From: Kingdonia uniflora
Taxonomy: Eukaryota; Streptophyta; Magnoliopsida; Ranunculales; Circaeasteraceae
DNA length: 64,000 nucleotides
Direction of reading: 5' to 3'
Assembly (NCBI GenBank): GCA_014058105.1
Contig: JACGCM010001948.1
Span: 3,968,001 to 4,032,000 of the forward strand
Shown here: positions 11,297 through 25,000 of the stretch, in pieces
How the letters are laid out: the number at the start of each line of letters is the position of its first letter
Position numbering within the stretch: the stretch's first letter is position 1
Translations under genes and position numbers: made by a program
Notes under the pieces: model-generated
Databases searched by the model: none
What the model was told of the DNA's origin: nothing
Seen by the model: only the letters and a program-made list of their open reading frames with translations

Positions 11297-11751
11297 TGTC
11301 GAGCCACACAGCAAAAATCAAACACCAAGTCGATTCGATTAGCGATGAACAAACTAAACAAGGAAACACAATCAAACGAGAACACACAATTTTTCGTGGT
11401 TCGAAAAATTACCTACATTTACACCAATAGAGAGAGAGTTTTATTCAAAGATTCAAGGTTATAATCACTCATCAACAAATTGAGGTCTCTCAAAGTTTTC
11501 TATATTGCCTTAGTAACTCGCTAAAAACCTAACAATAGATATAGAGGAAGAATTCATAAAATTGGATCCCCGTATCATGAGGCAAAACTAACTATGCACC
11601 TCCAATTATTTGCATCCGGATGCAAATTCGGATCATAAGGCCATTCGGATTGCATCCGAATCTTACTAGTCTCTTATCAACAAAATTGGGAAGCAAATCT
11701 GGATTTGCTTATCACCCAACTTCTATCCGGATTTCTCTTTTATACTCGACA
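11297..11751 (-). mobile_element. 5' LTR (455 bp) of copia B
   Basis: The LTR is bounded by TGTCGAG (11297) and CTCGACA (11745-11751), a 7-bp perfect inverted repeat, next to the primer site at 11283-11294. It matches the split left LTR (6862-6984 plus 9509-9718). It gives the intact target sequence for the CTAAC insertion. Confidence 0.9.
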
Positions 11752-13250
11752 ACTCTGTCGAGAGATGCATGAGTAGCAAATTCTATTCTTCATATAGTCA
11801 TTTAGACATCATCATGAGTAGCATAAAGTACATGAGCAAACTCATCAAATTCAAGTTGTTGGTAACATATCATTGTGTGTAAAAACAGCAACCATATTCT
11901 ATTGTGATTTACTGATAACTTCTACATTTACTTAATTGCTGCTTGGTTTGTTTTTGACGATTTCTCTTCAATTGGGTTATAAATATATCGGGCTCAAGAT
12001 AAGAAATGGTGCAGAGAAGCTCTACTTTACATGGATATCAAATTTAAATGTAATTTGTATTCTCCTTTTCATTTTTCCGGTGTATTAAAACCGTATATTA
12101 CTTGCATAAGATGTTCTATTGGTGCGATTATCTAAACTCCCAATGCTGGTGGTTTAAATGTATATTCCCTTCCTACTACACATGTTATGAAATTTTGGCG
12201 TTTCTTTTATAGTTGGTGGCGTCTTTGATTGATTTCTCTTTTAACTTTTAAGGAAATGTGTCCTAGAAAATTGGATCTACCTTAGCAGAAGTGAAAAAGA
12301 ATTCTACATTGTGCTGAAATTATGTTGAAGAAAAGCGTTGTAAGGAAAGTATGTGCTAATGAAAGCAATGCCAAGAAGGCGTAGTAGCAGTTAAAGGTAT
12401 GGACTACGGAGTGGCCATTAGTAACAGAGAGTTCACCTTTCATGCAGATGCAATCCCAAAAGCATCAAACCATATCAGCAATGACAATTAAATGAACGAT
12501 TGAGGTGAGAATACTACTCTTTGGAGCAGATTTCTTTCGGAAGTAAAATTCATCTTGTCAGGGCCTTAACCAACCAGATGTTGCTTGGAGTAATTTTAAT
12601 AAATGCTCTATGAGAATAAGGCAACCTCTGGGTGTTACATGGGAGTTGGGACTGCATTTAAATGTGTTTTTTTTAATTGTGTAATATAAGATACATATAT
12701 TGGCTTTTGGGCAAAAGAGTTTTCTCATTAACATCGGTCCTATATATTTTATTTTCTGGGCATGAATTTTGATTATGACGGGCAAAAACTACTTTAAATA
12801 TGGATTGTTTGATCGGATGGTTAAACACCATGTCCTAGAGGCAAGATTTTCTGAAATTATGGGCTAAGAATTTTTTGATATTAGAGTTGAGTACTTTTGC
12901 TTACTTTGTGTGTTATTTAATAAACTAGAAAATTGGGGTTTTTTTTTTTTTCTCACAATGTGACCATGTTATGCTTAAAATTTGTTTCTCTCCTTAATGA
13001 AAAAAAAGTTTATATTTTGTGCTGAGACAAAAAATTAAGATAATGAAAAAAAGGGGATAATAATTGTCATGATTATAATTTTGAAACCCCTTGCTCTATT
13101 CAGTTAAAGCCACATAAATATAGATTATTGGGTTAGCTATGATGAATAAATGGGTTAGTGAGCCTCAGTTACAACGTTGAGCTTCATTAGAGCGACCAAC
13201 AGAGTTTAACTATTCTAGAGATTGTGAAATTATTCCATTTTCACAAACCC
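11752..13250. other. intergenic, no supported gene
   Basis: About 1.5 kb between elements B and C. Frames are short and lack family motifs. A T-run lies near 12940. I see no RNA gene or structured repeat. Confidence 0.5.
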
Positions 13251-13255
13251 ATAGT

Positions 13256-14275
13256 TGAAAGGCTTTTGTTTGTCTCATTTCGTGTATGTGAAGGTTTGGG
13301 GTTATCTCAGTTGAAGACAGTGACAGAATGAAGACCTTCGTACAAGTCTTCTATCAACCAACGACCAAGAAGATAAGTTGGTTAAGTAAAACTCTGATAA
13401 AGGGAGCCAAAAATATTTTTCTAAACTTTTTGAGAATCTCGTTCGAACGACCTTGGGTCTCATGCGAACAAATTCTAGGCATTTCGTTCGAACAACCTTA
13501 GGTCTCGTTCCAACGAGTGCTACGAGTTCAAAACACAAAACATATTTTTTTGATGGATTACTGGGAATTTCGTTCGAACGACCTTAGGTCTCGTTCCAAC
13601 GAGTGCTACGAGTTCAAAACACAAAACATATTTTTTTGATGGATTACTGGGAATTTTGTTCGAACGACCTTAGGTCTCGTTCGAACGAGTCTCGAGAAAA
13701 ACTGAAACACTATTTAAGTGAATATTGTTTCTCTTTTTTTTTTTCTCTGTTTTTCTTTTTTCTTTAGCAAAAAGTTATTTTCGAAAGAGCTCAATATGCT
13801 TTATCAGATAGACAATTTGACAATAATCAAAACCTAAAAACCTTGAGATTGATGTTGAGTTAGTGTATCCTACTTCCCACATATTGTTCTATAGTGATTC
13901 AAGAAGGGGATTCATTGTCATGAGTTCAAGGAGAATCGATGCGAGAACGAAGGAGAGTCGTTACAAGAACTAAAGCGATAGGGCGTGAGGCTTGGATCAG
14001 AAGAGAGATTATCACGAGACGAGGATATCGAGTTTGTAAGTGTAATTCATATTAAACTCTTTTTGATTAGTAAATTTTTGGTTGTCGTGTTCATCGACAA
14101 CGACCTGTGGTTTTTCTCCTGAGTAGGAGTTTTCACAGGGTGAACAATTGCATATGTCGTTTAATTCATTGTTTTTACTATTGATTGTTTCTACTTAATC
14201 CTAAATCATTGATTGATAGGAATTGTTATGACCTAATTTCTTGAAATACATTAAATACGAGCACATATAATTTCA
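13256..14275 (+). mobile_element. 5' LTR (1,020 bp) of copia element C
   Basis: The LTR starts TGAAAGG and ends TTTCA, with TSD ATAGT just outside (13251-13255). The same five bases follow the 3' LTR at 16206-16210. It contains TTCGAACGA palindromes and an 86/88-bp tandem repeat. A TATA-like CTATTTAAG near 13708 and a hairpin-prone ACCTGTGG...CACAGGG segment near 14100-14140 are also present. The primer site follows two bases after the end. The layout and gag resemble SIRE-like copia elements (inference). Confidence 0.85.
13482..13690 (+). repeat. 86/88-bp tandem repeat, about 2.4 copies, in LTR of C
   Basis: Units start at 13482, 13568 and 13656. Each holds TTCGTTCGAACGACC, TAGGTCTCGTTCC and CATATTTTTTTGATGG. 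The second differs from the first by a 2-bp AC insertion and very few substitutions, so the duplication is recent relative to the element. Confidence 0.9.
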
Positions 14276-14277
14276 AT

Positions 14278-14289
14278 TGGTGTAAGAGC
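14278..14289 (+). promoter_or_regulatory. degenerate tRNA-Met primer site of element C
   Basis: TGGTGTAAGAGC stands two bases after the LTR end and matches TGGTATCAGAGC at 10 of 12 positions. Position and match identify the primer site. Confidence 0.75.
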
Positions 14290-14360
14290 GGAATCGTTTG
14301 TAGGCTTTACATCCTGAGCGGTGATCCTGCTTTTAAGTGCTTGCTTAATTTAATAGATTC

Positions 14361-15591
14361 TGAAAATTTTGGAGGTCCTATAAATCGTCCATCACTCTTT
14401 GATGAAACGAACTTTCCCTACTAGAAGGTTCGAATGATTACCTTCTTGCAATCCATGGGAGAAGATGTCTGGATTGCCATTGAAGATGGGTGGGTGCCCT
14501 CGACTATTATGGGGGGTGAGTCAGCAACAGCTATAGAAATTTCTAAACCTAGAAATCAATGGACTAATGAGGTAAAAGAAACATCTGGGTATAATTCTAA
14601 AAATCTTAATGCTATCTTTAATGAGAAAAAGAAACATCTCCGCATGTACCACTTCTAAAGAAGCTTGGGACATCTTAATGCGCACTCACGAAGGTGATGA
14701 TACAATTAAAGAGAGTAAACTGCAAATGCTCACCTCTCAATTTAAAAACATCCGAATGAGTGAGGATCAACCGTTTGGTGAGTTGTATGCCAAACTGAGG
14801 GACATTGTCAACAACAGTACCTTTTTAGGAGCTGGATATACTGATTTTCAAATAGTTCGTAAAATTCTAAAATCTCTCTCCCTAAGAGTTTTAGATCCAG
14901 ACGTGATGTCATAGAGGAAACTCAAAATCTTAAAACTATGAAACCTGACACACTTGCTGGAAAATTGCAAACATTTGAAATCGAGATAGAAATGGAAATC
15001 CTTAAGAAGAATAAGAGTCTGGCTTTTAAGTCTTCCTCTAACTCTTCGTCTTCTCAAGGAACCAGAGAAGTTAACAACTTATGTGTTTCTGACGATAATG
15101 AAAAATTGGACTTTGATTCACAGATTGCTGTTATAAGCCAACAGTTTAGAAAACTCTTGAAAAAATGGCAATTTGAGAAACAAGGGCAAAATATGAATTA
15201 GAAGCCACCTCCTCATGACCGTGCTAAGTCGTATAGCAAACAGACTAATCTTGAACAAGACTTAAATAAAGTTGAATGTTATAGGTGTCATAAGTATGGT
15301 CACTATGCTCACAGCTGTCCCACTAAGAGTTCTAATAGTAACCATAAGGCCATGAAAATTAAAGTAACTTGGGATGATGATAATGATGAATTTGATGCTA
15401 ATAATAATCATTCCCAAGAATATGAAAATAACAACTATTGTGTGTTTCCTAGTATAATAAACTCTAGTAATAATTATTCTGACCTTTTTGAGCTAGAAAA
15501 CTCTAGTAAAGATCGGAGTGATTATGAAAGTGATAATAGTGAAGAACCCAAGTTTGAAGATTTGTATTCTCAACTTGTTTCTCAGTTTTAA
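14361..15591 (+). pseudogene. SIRE-like copia gag with stop and frameshift
   Basis: The frame opens with RPSLFDETNFPY, then a stop where tryptophan is usual, then MITFLQSMGEDVWIAIEDGW. A frameshift near 14640 leads to KEAWDILMRTHEGDDTIKES and LQMLTSQFKNIRMSEDQPF (14659-14914). A stop near 14912 follows. The nucleocapsid knuckle CYRCHKYGHYAHSC sits at about 15280-15325, and an acidic, asparagine-rich tail (15352-15591) ends the region. Protease, integrase and RT are absent, so only structural protein sequence was ever left here after the deletion. Confidence 0.85.
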
Positions 15592-15920
15592 AAACTTAAG
15601 AATGAGAAATATATTCTTATTGTCAAACTTGATATTTGTGAAAACGAAAAACTTATTGTCAAACTTGATATTTGTGAAAACGAAAAATATATAGTTGTGG
15701 GGAAGTTAAAATTGACTAAAAACTGAACTTGAGAAGCTTAAACTTGACTTGACTTGACTTCCACTAAGCAGAAACTTGAAGTTTTTCTCCATGGAGCAAA
15801 GAATATTAATAAAATGCTAAGTATAAACAAAAATGGTACTGACAAAAGGGGACTTGGATTGGTTGAGCAAAATGCCAAGTCTACTATATCTCAAATCACC
15901 AATTTTGTCAAAGCTACTTT
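15592..15920 (+). other. post-gag coding remnant and deletion junction of element C
   Basis: A 36-bp in-frame direct duplication (TTATTGTCAAACTTGATATT units at about 15617 and 15653) lies in coiled-coil-like gag C-terminal sequence. At about 15921 the sequence becomes LTR-like without a polypurine tract. An internal deletion removed pol and the first part of the 3' LTR. Confidence 0.6.
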
Positions 15921-16205
15921 AGTGCTTGAGGCTTGGATCAGAAGAAAGATAATCACGAGACGGGGCTATCGAGTCTATAAGTGTAATTCAGATTAAATTC
16001 TTTTTGATTAGTATATTTTTGGTTGTCGTGTTCATCGGCAACGACCTGTGAGTAAAGAGTTTCCACAGGGTGAACAATTGCATGTGTCGTTTAATTCCTT
16101 GTTTTTACTATTAATTGTTTCTACTTAATCTTGGATCATTGATTGATAGGAATTATTCTGACCTAATTTCTCAAAATACATTAAATACGAGCACATATAA
16201 TTTCA
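15921..16205 (+). mobile_element. 3' LTR of element C, 5'-truncated
   Basis: From GAGGCTTGGATCAGAAG onward this matches the last 285 bp of the 5' LTR (13990-14275). It ends at TTTCA followed by ATAGT (16206-16210), the same target duplication as at the other end. The U3 portion is gone. Confidence 0.9.
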
Positions 16206-16210
16206 ATAGT

Positions 16211-17396
16211 AATGTTATTCACATTTGAATCCTATAATACCACGGAATTCATACTTCAGTCTATGGCTGAAAAATAATTTTTATTTACTCATTGATTACA
16301 TTTATAGGCATCATGCCATAAACGTCTTATTATATTTGCTGTATTTTATTTTGCTTATGCAAGCACGGTTCATTGCTACTAGTACTAGTTAAGCAAAAAT
16401 AATGTAATTAGTGTAAGCCCAACTAGAGCAGAGATTATTTTGGTTGTCGGTGTATGTAGGAAAAAGCTCTCCCCACCAACCTCTTGCAATCCTACCAAGC
16501 TACACACATTTTTTTCCCGGCATGTAAGCCATGGCATACTAGACCCACAAAGTAAAAGCATGCCTTTTACTTTTTAGTGAAAAAAAATAATAGTCGAACA
16601 ACTTTAATTAATGGATAAATGCGTGATATAACATTATAATAACAAAAGTATATATTATATAAACTTTAAATTGATCAAAAGACATACTTATAATTAAATC
16701 AATTTATACATTACATAAACTCTTCTCAAATATCTAACAAAAGCATAGTTGGCAAGTCATATTTAAATAAATGATAATATACGAGTTCTCCTAAAAATAA
16801 TAAATATAACAAAAAAATACTTAACAACAAAACCCAATCAATTAGTTTGTCTAACAATATCGGCAATACTACATTCCTCTTCGCCTTAATTAGATATTTC
16901 ACCACTAACACCTTTATTTGTTCATAGTGCAACTGTGCAACATTATCACATTCATAAGAATCAAAATTAAAAAACTCAATCATGTTTCTTGCCTCATTAT
17001 CCTCGAAAGTAACAACTTCAATTTCCTCATCCAAAAGATCAAGGGAAACATCATCTTCACTTGATGCATCAAAATCGCCCATTAAAGGCCGTTCAATACA
17101 CTTCTCATAGCGTGAATAATTTGACTTTTTTTTTTTTTTTTGCTTCGAAGGTTACACTTCAATTTACATTGAAGTTGTGTTATTTTATATAATTTTTGTA
17201 CCTCAAGGCGATTGGGAGGCTTGGTCTTAATGTAGCGAAGGGATGATAAAAGCCTTTCAGTGGGTGCACTATAACTGCAAAGACTTTCACCCCAAATCTT
17301 TGCAATAATGGGGAAGTACCACCAAAATTATTTCAAAAATCCCGAGCCTACCCATAATACATGATACATATATATATAAAAAAAAATTAAAAATTA
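16211..17396. other. intergenic stretch with one unrecognised frame
   Basis: The only notable frame is on the minus strand at 17082-16726 (118 codons). It begins with an acidic segment (MGDFDASSEDDVSLDLLDEE) and ends in a hydrophobic run. I recognise no family; leucine-rich AT-biased composition makes a chance frame or transposase relic possible. A T-run sits at 17128-17142. Confidence 0.25.
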
Positions 17397-18917
17397 CTAA
17401 TTTAAGTTAAAAGACATACGAAATGGCCAAATAGCATGCCTAGTCTGGCATGCCGGTGCCATGATGCCGTGCGCTCTAAACCAACCACAACTTGATGATA
17501 GGCAGGAGTAGTTAAGGTCCACATTATAAAACAACTCTTCTACTTCTTCATGTATTTTTTTCTTCAATGATCTCAAACTGTAAACACAGAGAAAGATCAA
17601 AACAATGTCCTGTAAACATCTTTGCGAGGAGGGAGAATTTGCAAAGTATACCTTGGATTGGATAGCTGGAGTTACTTACTACTGAGGAGATGGTTATCAT
17701 GTCGAATTTCCCCACAGAGTTGTTATGTTGGGTCCAATTTCCGCAGTGGCATGCCACTACTTCCATCGTCTATGCGTAGTTGGCTTTATTGTCCGAAAAG
17801 TAGATGCGAAGATTTAATTAATATTGGTTCAAGTTCCTAGCGTGTGTAGCAAGTAGAGACTCTTAACGGTCATGAGACATTGATTCGTACCATTACACTT
17901 CCATAGATAGAGACCTGGGAATCATGGAGGAGCCAAGCTATTCTGAGTCTTAAGGAGAAGATCTCTGCTGAGATGGGATATGCCGCACTTTTAGTGATCG
18001 CGCATTTGTCCCAATCTTCAAATTTTAAGGTTCTCCAACCAGATCTTCTCCATGCTTCATCCTCTCGATAGTCACTTTTCACATAACTCAAGTTGAGTGA
18101 AGATCACGCTGTCAGCTTCTGTAATGTACTCTTAAGTGAAACATATGAAATCATATGTTGTATACAAGTATACAATTTTCATAGCTTTAAAGTAAATTGT
18201 AATCCAAGAATGCTTGAAATTGTTCAAATGTTCTTCACATCTCAGTCTCACTTGCTTGAAATTGTTAATAAATAAAAGACACATTATCTCCAGGTCCCGT
18301 AAGCGATAAATTTGGGTTGCTCGCATACTCCATTGAAAGGATATAATGGACTTGTGCAGCAGCAATGTTATCAGTAGAACACCGAGATTCATCAAGTACT
18401 CCGAAAATAAAATATGGGAAAAAGAGTCCTAAAGTTGATTAGAACAACCAATAGTATTATCTTCTACAAAATCTACGCTCTAATGTTTAAGTAGAGGACA
18501 TCTGCTGCAACATCAAGGGAGTTCTTATTTCTTATGAGCTCACGTAAGAAACAAAAAAAAAATTAATCCTGGTAAATTATGTAGATCGAACTCTGAAATA
18601 ATGAACATTAAAATTATTAAATCACAATCATTATAACCACAAAGAATGTATGCCTTGTCCAAAATGAGCTTGGAGTATTATTCTAAACATACATCTAATC
18701 TAACTATGTGGAAGATGTGACAGAGTTTACAGTGTTAAAGTACAGGACAATGATCGAAACCAAAATACCAGATTCAAGTGTCTGTAGATTTTCTGAAGGT
18801 TGTATACGAGCTTCATACATCATACAAGTAGGCGAGACATGAGACTGGAACAGCTCAACTGAAGCCCTTAGAAAGGCGAGCAGAACCAGCTCGAAAAAGA
18901 AGGAAGTCCATTTGTTA
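17397..18917. other. 3' flank of the GT64 gene, no supported gene
   Basis: Frames of 60-87 codons occur on both strands but none carries a motif I can place. The minus-strand frame 18091-17870 is the most protein-like. Part of 18600-18917 is presumably the 3' untranslated region of the gene at 18918; I could not fix a poly(A) signal. Confidence 0.35.
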
Positions 18918-19078
18918 TCACCAAAACCACATATTCCGACTATCGACAGCCTTCATAGAAGTTGATACTAAGGGCATGTGCCCATACTCTTTAACAAAGT
19001 CATTAACACATTGGGATCTCTGCTCCGTGTGACCTCCCAAACTACTGATTCCAGATGACCCAATCTCGAAAATCTTAC
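18918..19078 (-). CDS. GT64 exon 5 (C-terminus)
   Basis: 161 nt from acceptor TTATAG/GTAAGA to TGA at 18920-18918. It encodes KIFEIGSSGISSLGGHTEQR and a C-terminal MPLVSTSMKAVDSRNMWFW. Intron 4 (502 bp) precedes it. Confidence 0.93.
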
Positions 19079-22000
19079 CTATAATAAGAATGAGAGACTT
19101 CCATTAAACCTCTTTATAGACACATACCTAATTTTATAGGATTAGTACTTTTTTCGATTGAAGGATTTAGGTCGTGCTTGGTATGGGGAAGATTCGGAAG
19201 CTCTAAACTCGGTCATAAATTAAAACTTCAAGGGAAAAAATATAACCAAACCCAATGGACAGGGAAGGAGAAAGAGAATAATCAGATGATAATTCATCAT
19301 TTTATTGCAGTCGACTCAGTCACTTGGAAAATGATCGGCACTCATCCTATTGTGCTTTGAAATGAGCCCCCTTCACAAAATGTGGAGATATTCCCCTTTG
19401 CATGCGGACAACTTTAACTTAAATTAGCAGGAACAAAATGTTTGATGCTGCTAGTAGGTTAGCATATTTACTGAGACCAATAAATAGGTTGCTTCCAAAC
19501 TAGGCCCATGGTATCAACCTTTCACATTTTAACATAATGCTCAGTCCCAAAATGAAGTTAAGGGGGTCTCAGTTATTTACCTTTTACCCATATAGGTGGG
19601 GCACCTGTAACATTTGCAACAAGAAAGGACATTGCAATATCTTCACAGTTCCTGGTTGAGATTAAAGAATTTAATATAAATATATGACAGAAGAGAAATG
19701 ATAAAAGTAAAAACCATGTCATACTGAAACGGATACTGGGAAATGGGAGTTAAACCTGTTCTTGGTCACGTAATCTCTGATTGAAGCTGGCATTTGGTTA
19801 GTGTACAAATTAAGATATTTCTTGTGGAAAAAGGCAGCTTTCGAAAGCACCATACTGTATGAACCCCTCCACCAAACAGACAACCATCCTCCGTAAATGT
19901 AGCGGTCCATGCTGCCTTTCTACAAATAAGAAGAAACCATGACTCAGAATGTGGACCACATATTAGACTATTGAATTAAAAGTTCTGTTGATAGGTAGTA
20001 ATATACCAAATCAAGGGGTTAATAACTGCGATTGTTGTGTTTAGTATCTCACTGTTAAGTATCTTAATGAATCCAAACCAATGCATATCTCCCGTACCTT
20101 GGGAAGTTGTGATACACTTAGATCTTAATGACAGTGCGTGATACATTTGTGTGTCTAACACTTATCTCAATTTCTTCTCTCTAGATTTTTTTTCTCAAGG
20201 TTCAATCAATCCAAAATATTATCAATAGAATCTAATAGGCGGAACTTTGTTTATATAATAATGATCAGTCTAGCTTTTTCATCTCTACATTTTCTCAATC
20301 AAGATCGTCTTACCTCAAATTTTCTAACTAGATTCCTCTAATCCCAGTTTCCCCTCAATATATTTTCTCCTTCTAAATCCACAAACTAAGCATCCTTTCC
20401 AGATTTTTCCAACCCAGACTTTCTCTTAAATCTCTCTTGTGAATCCTACAGATAAAACATTTCTCAGCAGAAAATTATTCTTTACGACGGGAAATTGAGT
20501 TTTTTGAAAAATATTTACCGGAAAAAATTCTCTCAAAAAAGGATCCCTTGATTATTCTCTTTTGGAAAAAAAGAGAGGCTAAAATTGCCTTCAGTATCAA
20601 GTCTGAACAAGACGTTGGGTTTTCATTCATTTTCAACCAAATATAGATAACGATGGAAACTGATTTTATTTCCCCCGACATAAGCGAGAAGAATAAAACA
20701 ATGTAAATGAAAAAAATGGATGTTTTTGGTCCTCTGGCCTTCCAATTACAACCAGATTTGTTCGTGGCATACGGTTGACCAAAGACAATTACAGTAGATC
20801 AGCCAACCAAAAACTTGAGCAAAATCTAGAGCTAATTTTTTTTCTTCCCAAGAGAACGAATCTATCAGTTGGCATTACAATATACCTAAGATGTATGTGG
20901 CGTGACCGATATGTCAGCTAAATTCTATGTTTTGATGCTTGCAATGAACATTAACATATTTCGTAGATCAATACATTTGTTTCATGCTATGAAAGGATAC
21001 AAATAAGAAAGACGAGAAACATAGAAATAAATAATACATGTGCAAAGAGAAAGCTAAGTGTCGCACAAAATTTTTATGTCTTTTACAAATTTTAAGATAA
21101 AAAGACAAGGCACGACAAAGAAAAGGCATACCAGTTGATCCACCCAATGAATACGGGGTACAAATCCCACCATCTGGTCGGGAGCGCTCTGCCAAACGCT
21201 GAAAGCAAATTCTACTGAAGCGCAGGGAAAAAGAACATCATCATCAATTGAAAAGACAACATCTGTCTTCAAATCCATAATTTCCTTGAATCTGTTATTC
21301 AAACTGTCTTCCACGTTGAAATCAAACATTAGTTCAATATTTTGCCCATTTCTAGAGTGTGACTGTATAGCTTCCCGTAAGTAACTACGAAGAGAATTTG
21401 TAGGAGCATCGGGCTCACTCCACACAATACGTATAGAATCTAGTCCAGCACATGTAATATAATGGGATATAGACTTCTTCAATAAATCATTTCTCTTCCA
21501 GGTGTTCATCAATATAGTGTATCCATTCCTGTAACACAATATATTGGCACTTAATCAAGAGATGTATGCTAAACTAAATTCTTTTAGCAGTTAAGAGAAC
21601 TGTAGCTATGGTTTCCCAAATTACATTTTTTTCAAATTAACTCTTTAAAGATAAGTATTTTAGGAGAGAGAAATGTGATAATGAAATTATTATTAACTCA
21701 ACCTCTGTCGGGTTGGGGAGGTTGTGGAACCAACAGGTTGCGAACCAATGATTTGCCCCGCCACACACAATTGCAGGATAAACGTATCTAAGAAACATTT
21801 AATCAAACAGCTGACCAAACATACATATCATACATGAGATATACGGTTGTTCACCCAAAGTCTACATCCCCACATCCACCGTAATCCACTATCGTTGAAC
21901 CCCAAGGATTACAAACTAAAAAACTGTTATCTCAACAAGAAGCTTGAATGGAATTTTCCTCTAACTTGGATTTCTCTTAAGCGTCCTCAAAAGTTTCAAT

Positions 22001-25000
22001 GGAGTCACTGATAGAGTCCCTCTATATACAACTTGTTAAAAATGAGATCCCCAAATCATAACTCTATATGCAAGATATAGGTATATGGGTTATATGCATA
22101 ACCTAAAGCAAAATTAAGGTAAGAGATACTTCAATCCCCCAAGGGAGAGAAAATGACCAAAGGCCCAACAAAAGAAAGATAAATCCCAAAAATTTGGGCG
22201 CCCTGTTTTTTAGCCAACCTTTTCTATTCCAATTTTCCTCCTCTTCTTCCTTCTACAATTTTCGCCATCTTCTTCCTCAAACTCGAATTCATACTCAAAT
22301 CGGATCACCGGCTTTCACAACCTTTACATCCTCATATTTTCTTCCAAAAGTTAGCATAATTTTCTATTTAGATAAATAAAAATGATAATGGAACTGTTCT
22401 AGAAATCCTAATTCCAGTAGCAATGATCTACAAAAATTTCATCTCCACATATACATGAGATGTAAATCCACAAAATCCAATTTCTAGGTCAATCACAGAT
22501 TAATTAGATCTTGGAAATTAGATTTCCCAAGCTCCTAGAGAATCACAGAATCTTTCGGGGAATATCAGAACCTTGCCAACATGGTTTTGGACATTGATGG
22601 GATTTTTTTTCTTTTGGAGCAAGGATTACGAGGCACCCAGTTCCAAGACTTCGTAGTGAGGTAGGGGTGATAACTACTTGTCGTCACCTAAGATTCTAGA
22701 GATGGGTATTACTGTTTTCTCGCTTTGTTTTACTTATACCATTTCCTTTTATACAGAATCACTTCCAATCTGAAGTTAAGCTATTCCAATCGAAACTGAT
22801 TTGCTTTACACTCCAATATGAAGGCAGGTTCATGAAACTCTAAATCTAATACCTAAATTTATTAACTAAAGTACCTTTTTTTTTTAGAATGTAAGAAATT
22901 AGTGCTCAAACCTAGAGCTTTCCGATGTGGAAAGATTACAACCTGAAGCTATGGAAAAAGAACAAAAAATACAAAGAACACCTAACGTCACACCGGATCC
23001 GTCCCTACCACAATCTAAGCCAATATTTTACTTCAAATAGACTAAAGAACTTGCAAAATCTCAACCCTATAAGATGACTTAGTGATACAGAGTTTGATAA
23101 ATTCTTAACATTATACACCTCCCGAGAACTAATCATCATATCAGCTTCTTTTACAAATCATAGCCCTAACAGAAGTAGCTTAACTTAGGAAAAACAAAAT
23201 AATAGAACTACTGCATGTAACCAGACTAATATTAACTACATCTCCTTTTAAAATCGATCTTACAATTTTTTAGAAGGATCCCCAAATACCATCTTTATAA
23301 ATTCTCTGCAAATAAAGTAGGGGTGAACTTTAAGAGTGATTCAATTACTCTTGCATTTGTATGAGCTACTTGCAGAAGTAAATAAGAGGGAGAAAATATT
23401 ACTATTAAATTGATCAATTAGATTACATCATAATATCTAATTCTATAGAAGAAGATCATTAAACTACTTCTATTCCTACCCAATGTGAGACTAAAGTAGT
23501 ATATGTATACTACACCATAATAATAGCCTTGTTAACACTATTGTCTTCTAGCAATAAGACATGATACAGTTCTCGATGAAAAATATCACACATCTCAACG
23601 CCACTGCACAACCAAAAAAGGGATTTTAAAACTCATTAACTTTCTCCATTATACTTCTATGTTTTTTTCTTTGAAAAAAGTTCGAAAAGAACTTCAAACT
23701 ACTAAATTCCTTGGCTAAATATCATGTTGCTAATAGGGAAGCTTTTGTTTGTTGAAAGATAGATTGAAATAGCTTCTTCTCAACTACCATCGTGGTATGA
23801 GCAAAGACAATATAAGATACTGCACACTAATACAATAGAAATAAAACTATTTATACAGGTGGTATACAATGCAAAAAAAATAGTTGTACATACAGCTGTG
23901 TATATAATACTAAAATGGTGGACTAACACTCCACTGCAAGCCCCATTGTCTTAGATAAACAAGGTTGGAGTGCAAAAGTTGAAAACAAGGCTTGTGCAAC
24001 CCTTTTGTAAAGATATCAACGAGCTTAATAGGAGAAGGGACGAACTGGAACCAGTGAGACCGTGTAATAAGCCACTTGTGAATGAAGTTCAATTTCAATA
24101 TACTTGGTTCAACCATGGAACACTGGGTTGAAAGCCATGTGAGTAAGCACTGAGGTTCTCACAAAGGAGAGTGATGGGATCGGAAACCACAAGTTGGAGC
24201 TCACGCAACAGATGAGACACCCAGTAGTTTCAACACACACATGACCAAGAGATAAATAGTCGGCCTCATGACTAGAATGTGAGACAGAAGCTTGCTTCTT
24301 AACACTCCAGGAAACGAAAGTGGAACCCAAGAAGACACAAAAACCAGAGGTAGAGCGAGAATCGGTGCACCCCACCCAGTCAACATCATAGTAAGCCCAG
24401 ATGGAAAGAGGAGTAGAAGAACGATGAATCAACAATCCAAAATCTTCAGATCCATTGAGATACTGAAGAGTATGCTTGGCTACAATTAAACGGAGGGTAC
24501 GTAGAGCATTCATAAACTAGGCCACATGATGAACATCATAAGCAATATAAGGACCGAGGAAAGGCAAGTTCTGAAGAGAACCAACAAGCTGACGGTACTC
24601 AATCGCAATAGGCAAGAGATCACCACTCGAGGCAGAGAGCTAGGACTTGGCACAAACAAGGGTGCCATAAGGTTTACACTCAGTCACAAAACTATGGTTA
24701 AGTAGATTAAGAATGTGCTTGTTTAGTAACAGATAAAGACCAGTAGGAATGGAGGTGATTTCAATTCCCAAAAAATAAGATAGATAACCGGGATCCTTGA
24801 TCTCAAATTATGCGCCAAGACAAGAGATAAAAGTTGAGAACAAGGATGGGGCATTTCATGTCTAAACAATGTCATCAACATACAATAGTAAAATCCTGAT
24901 GTCTAAAGAGTGGCAAAAGACAAACATAGACGAATCTGCACAAATCTAGAGATGACCATAGTGTAGGAGAATGGTGCTAAGCCACCGAAACCAAGCTTGT

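Noticed and set aside
16726..17082. 118-codon minus-strand ORF as a confident host gene
   Set aside because: No recognisable domain, AT-biased leucine run and no splice or promoter context; kept only as an unassigned frame.
19140..19340. Possible MITE in GT64 intron 4 (TTGGTATGGGG ... CCAAACCCA)
   Set aside because: The inverted ends are short and imperfect and no duplication could be identified.
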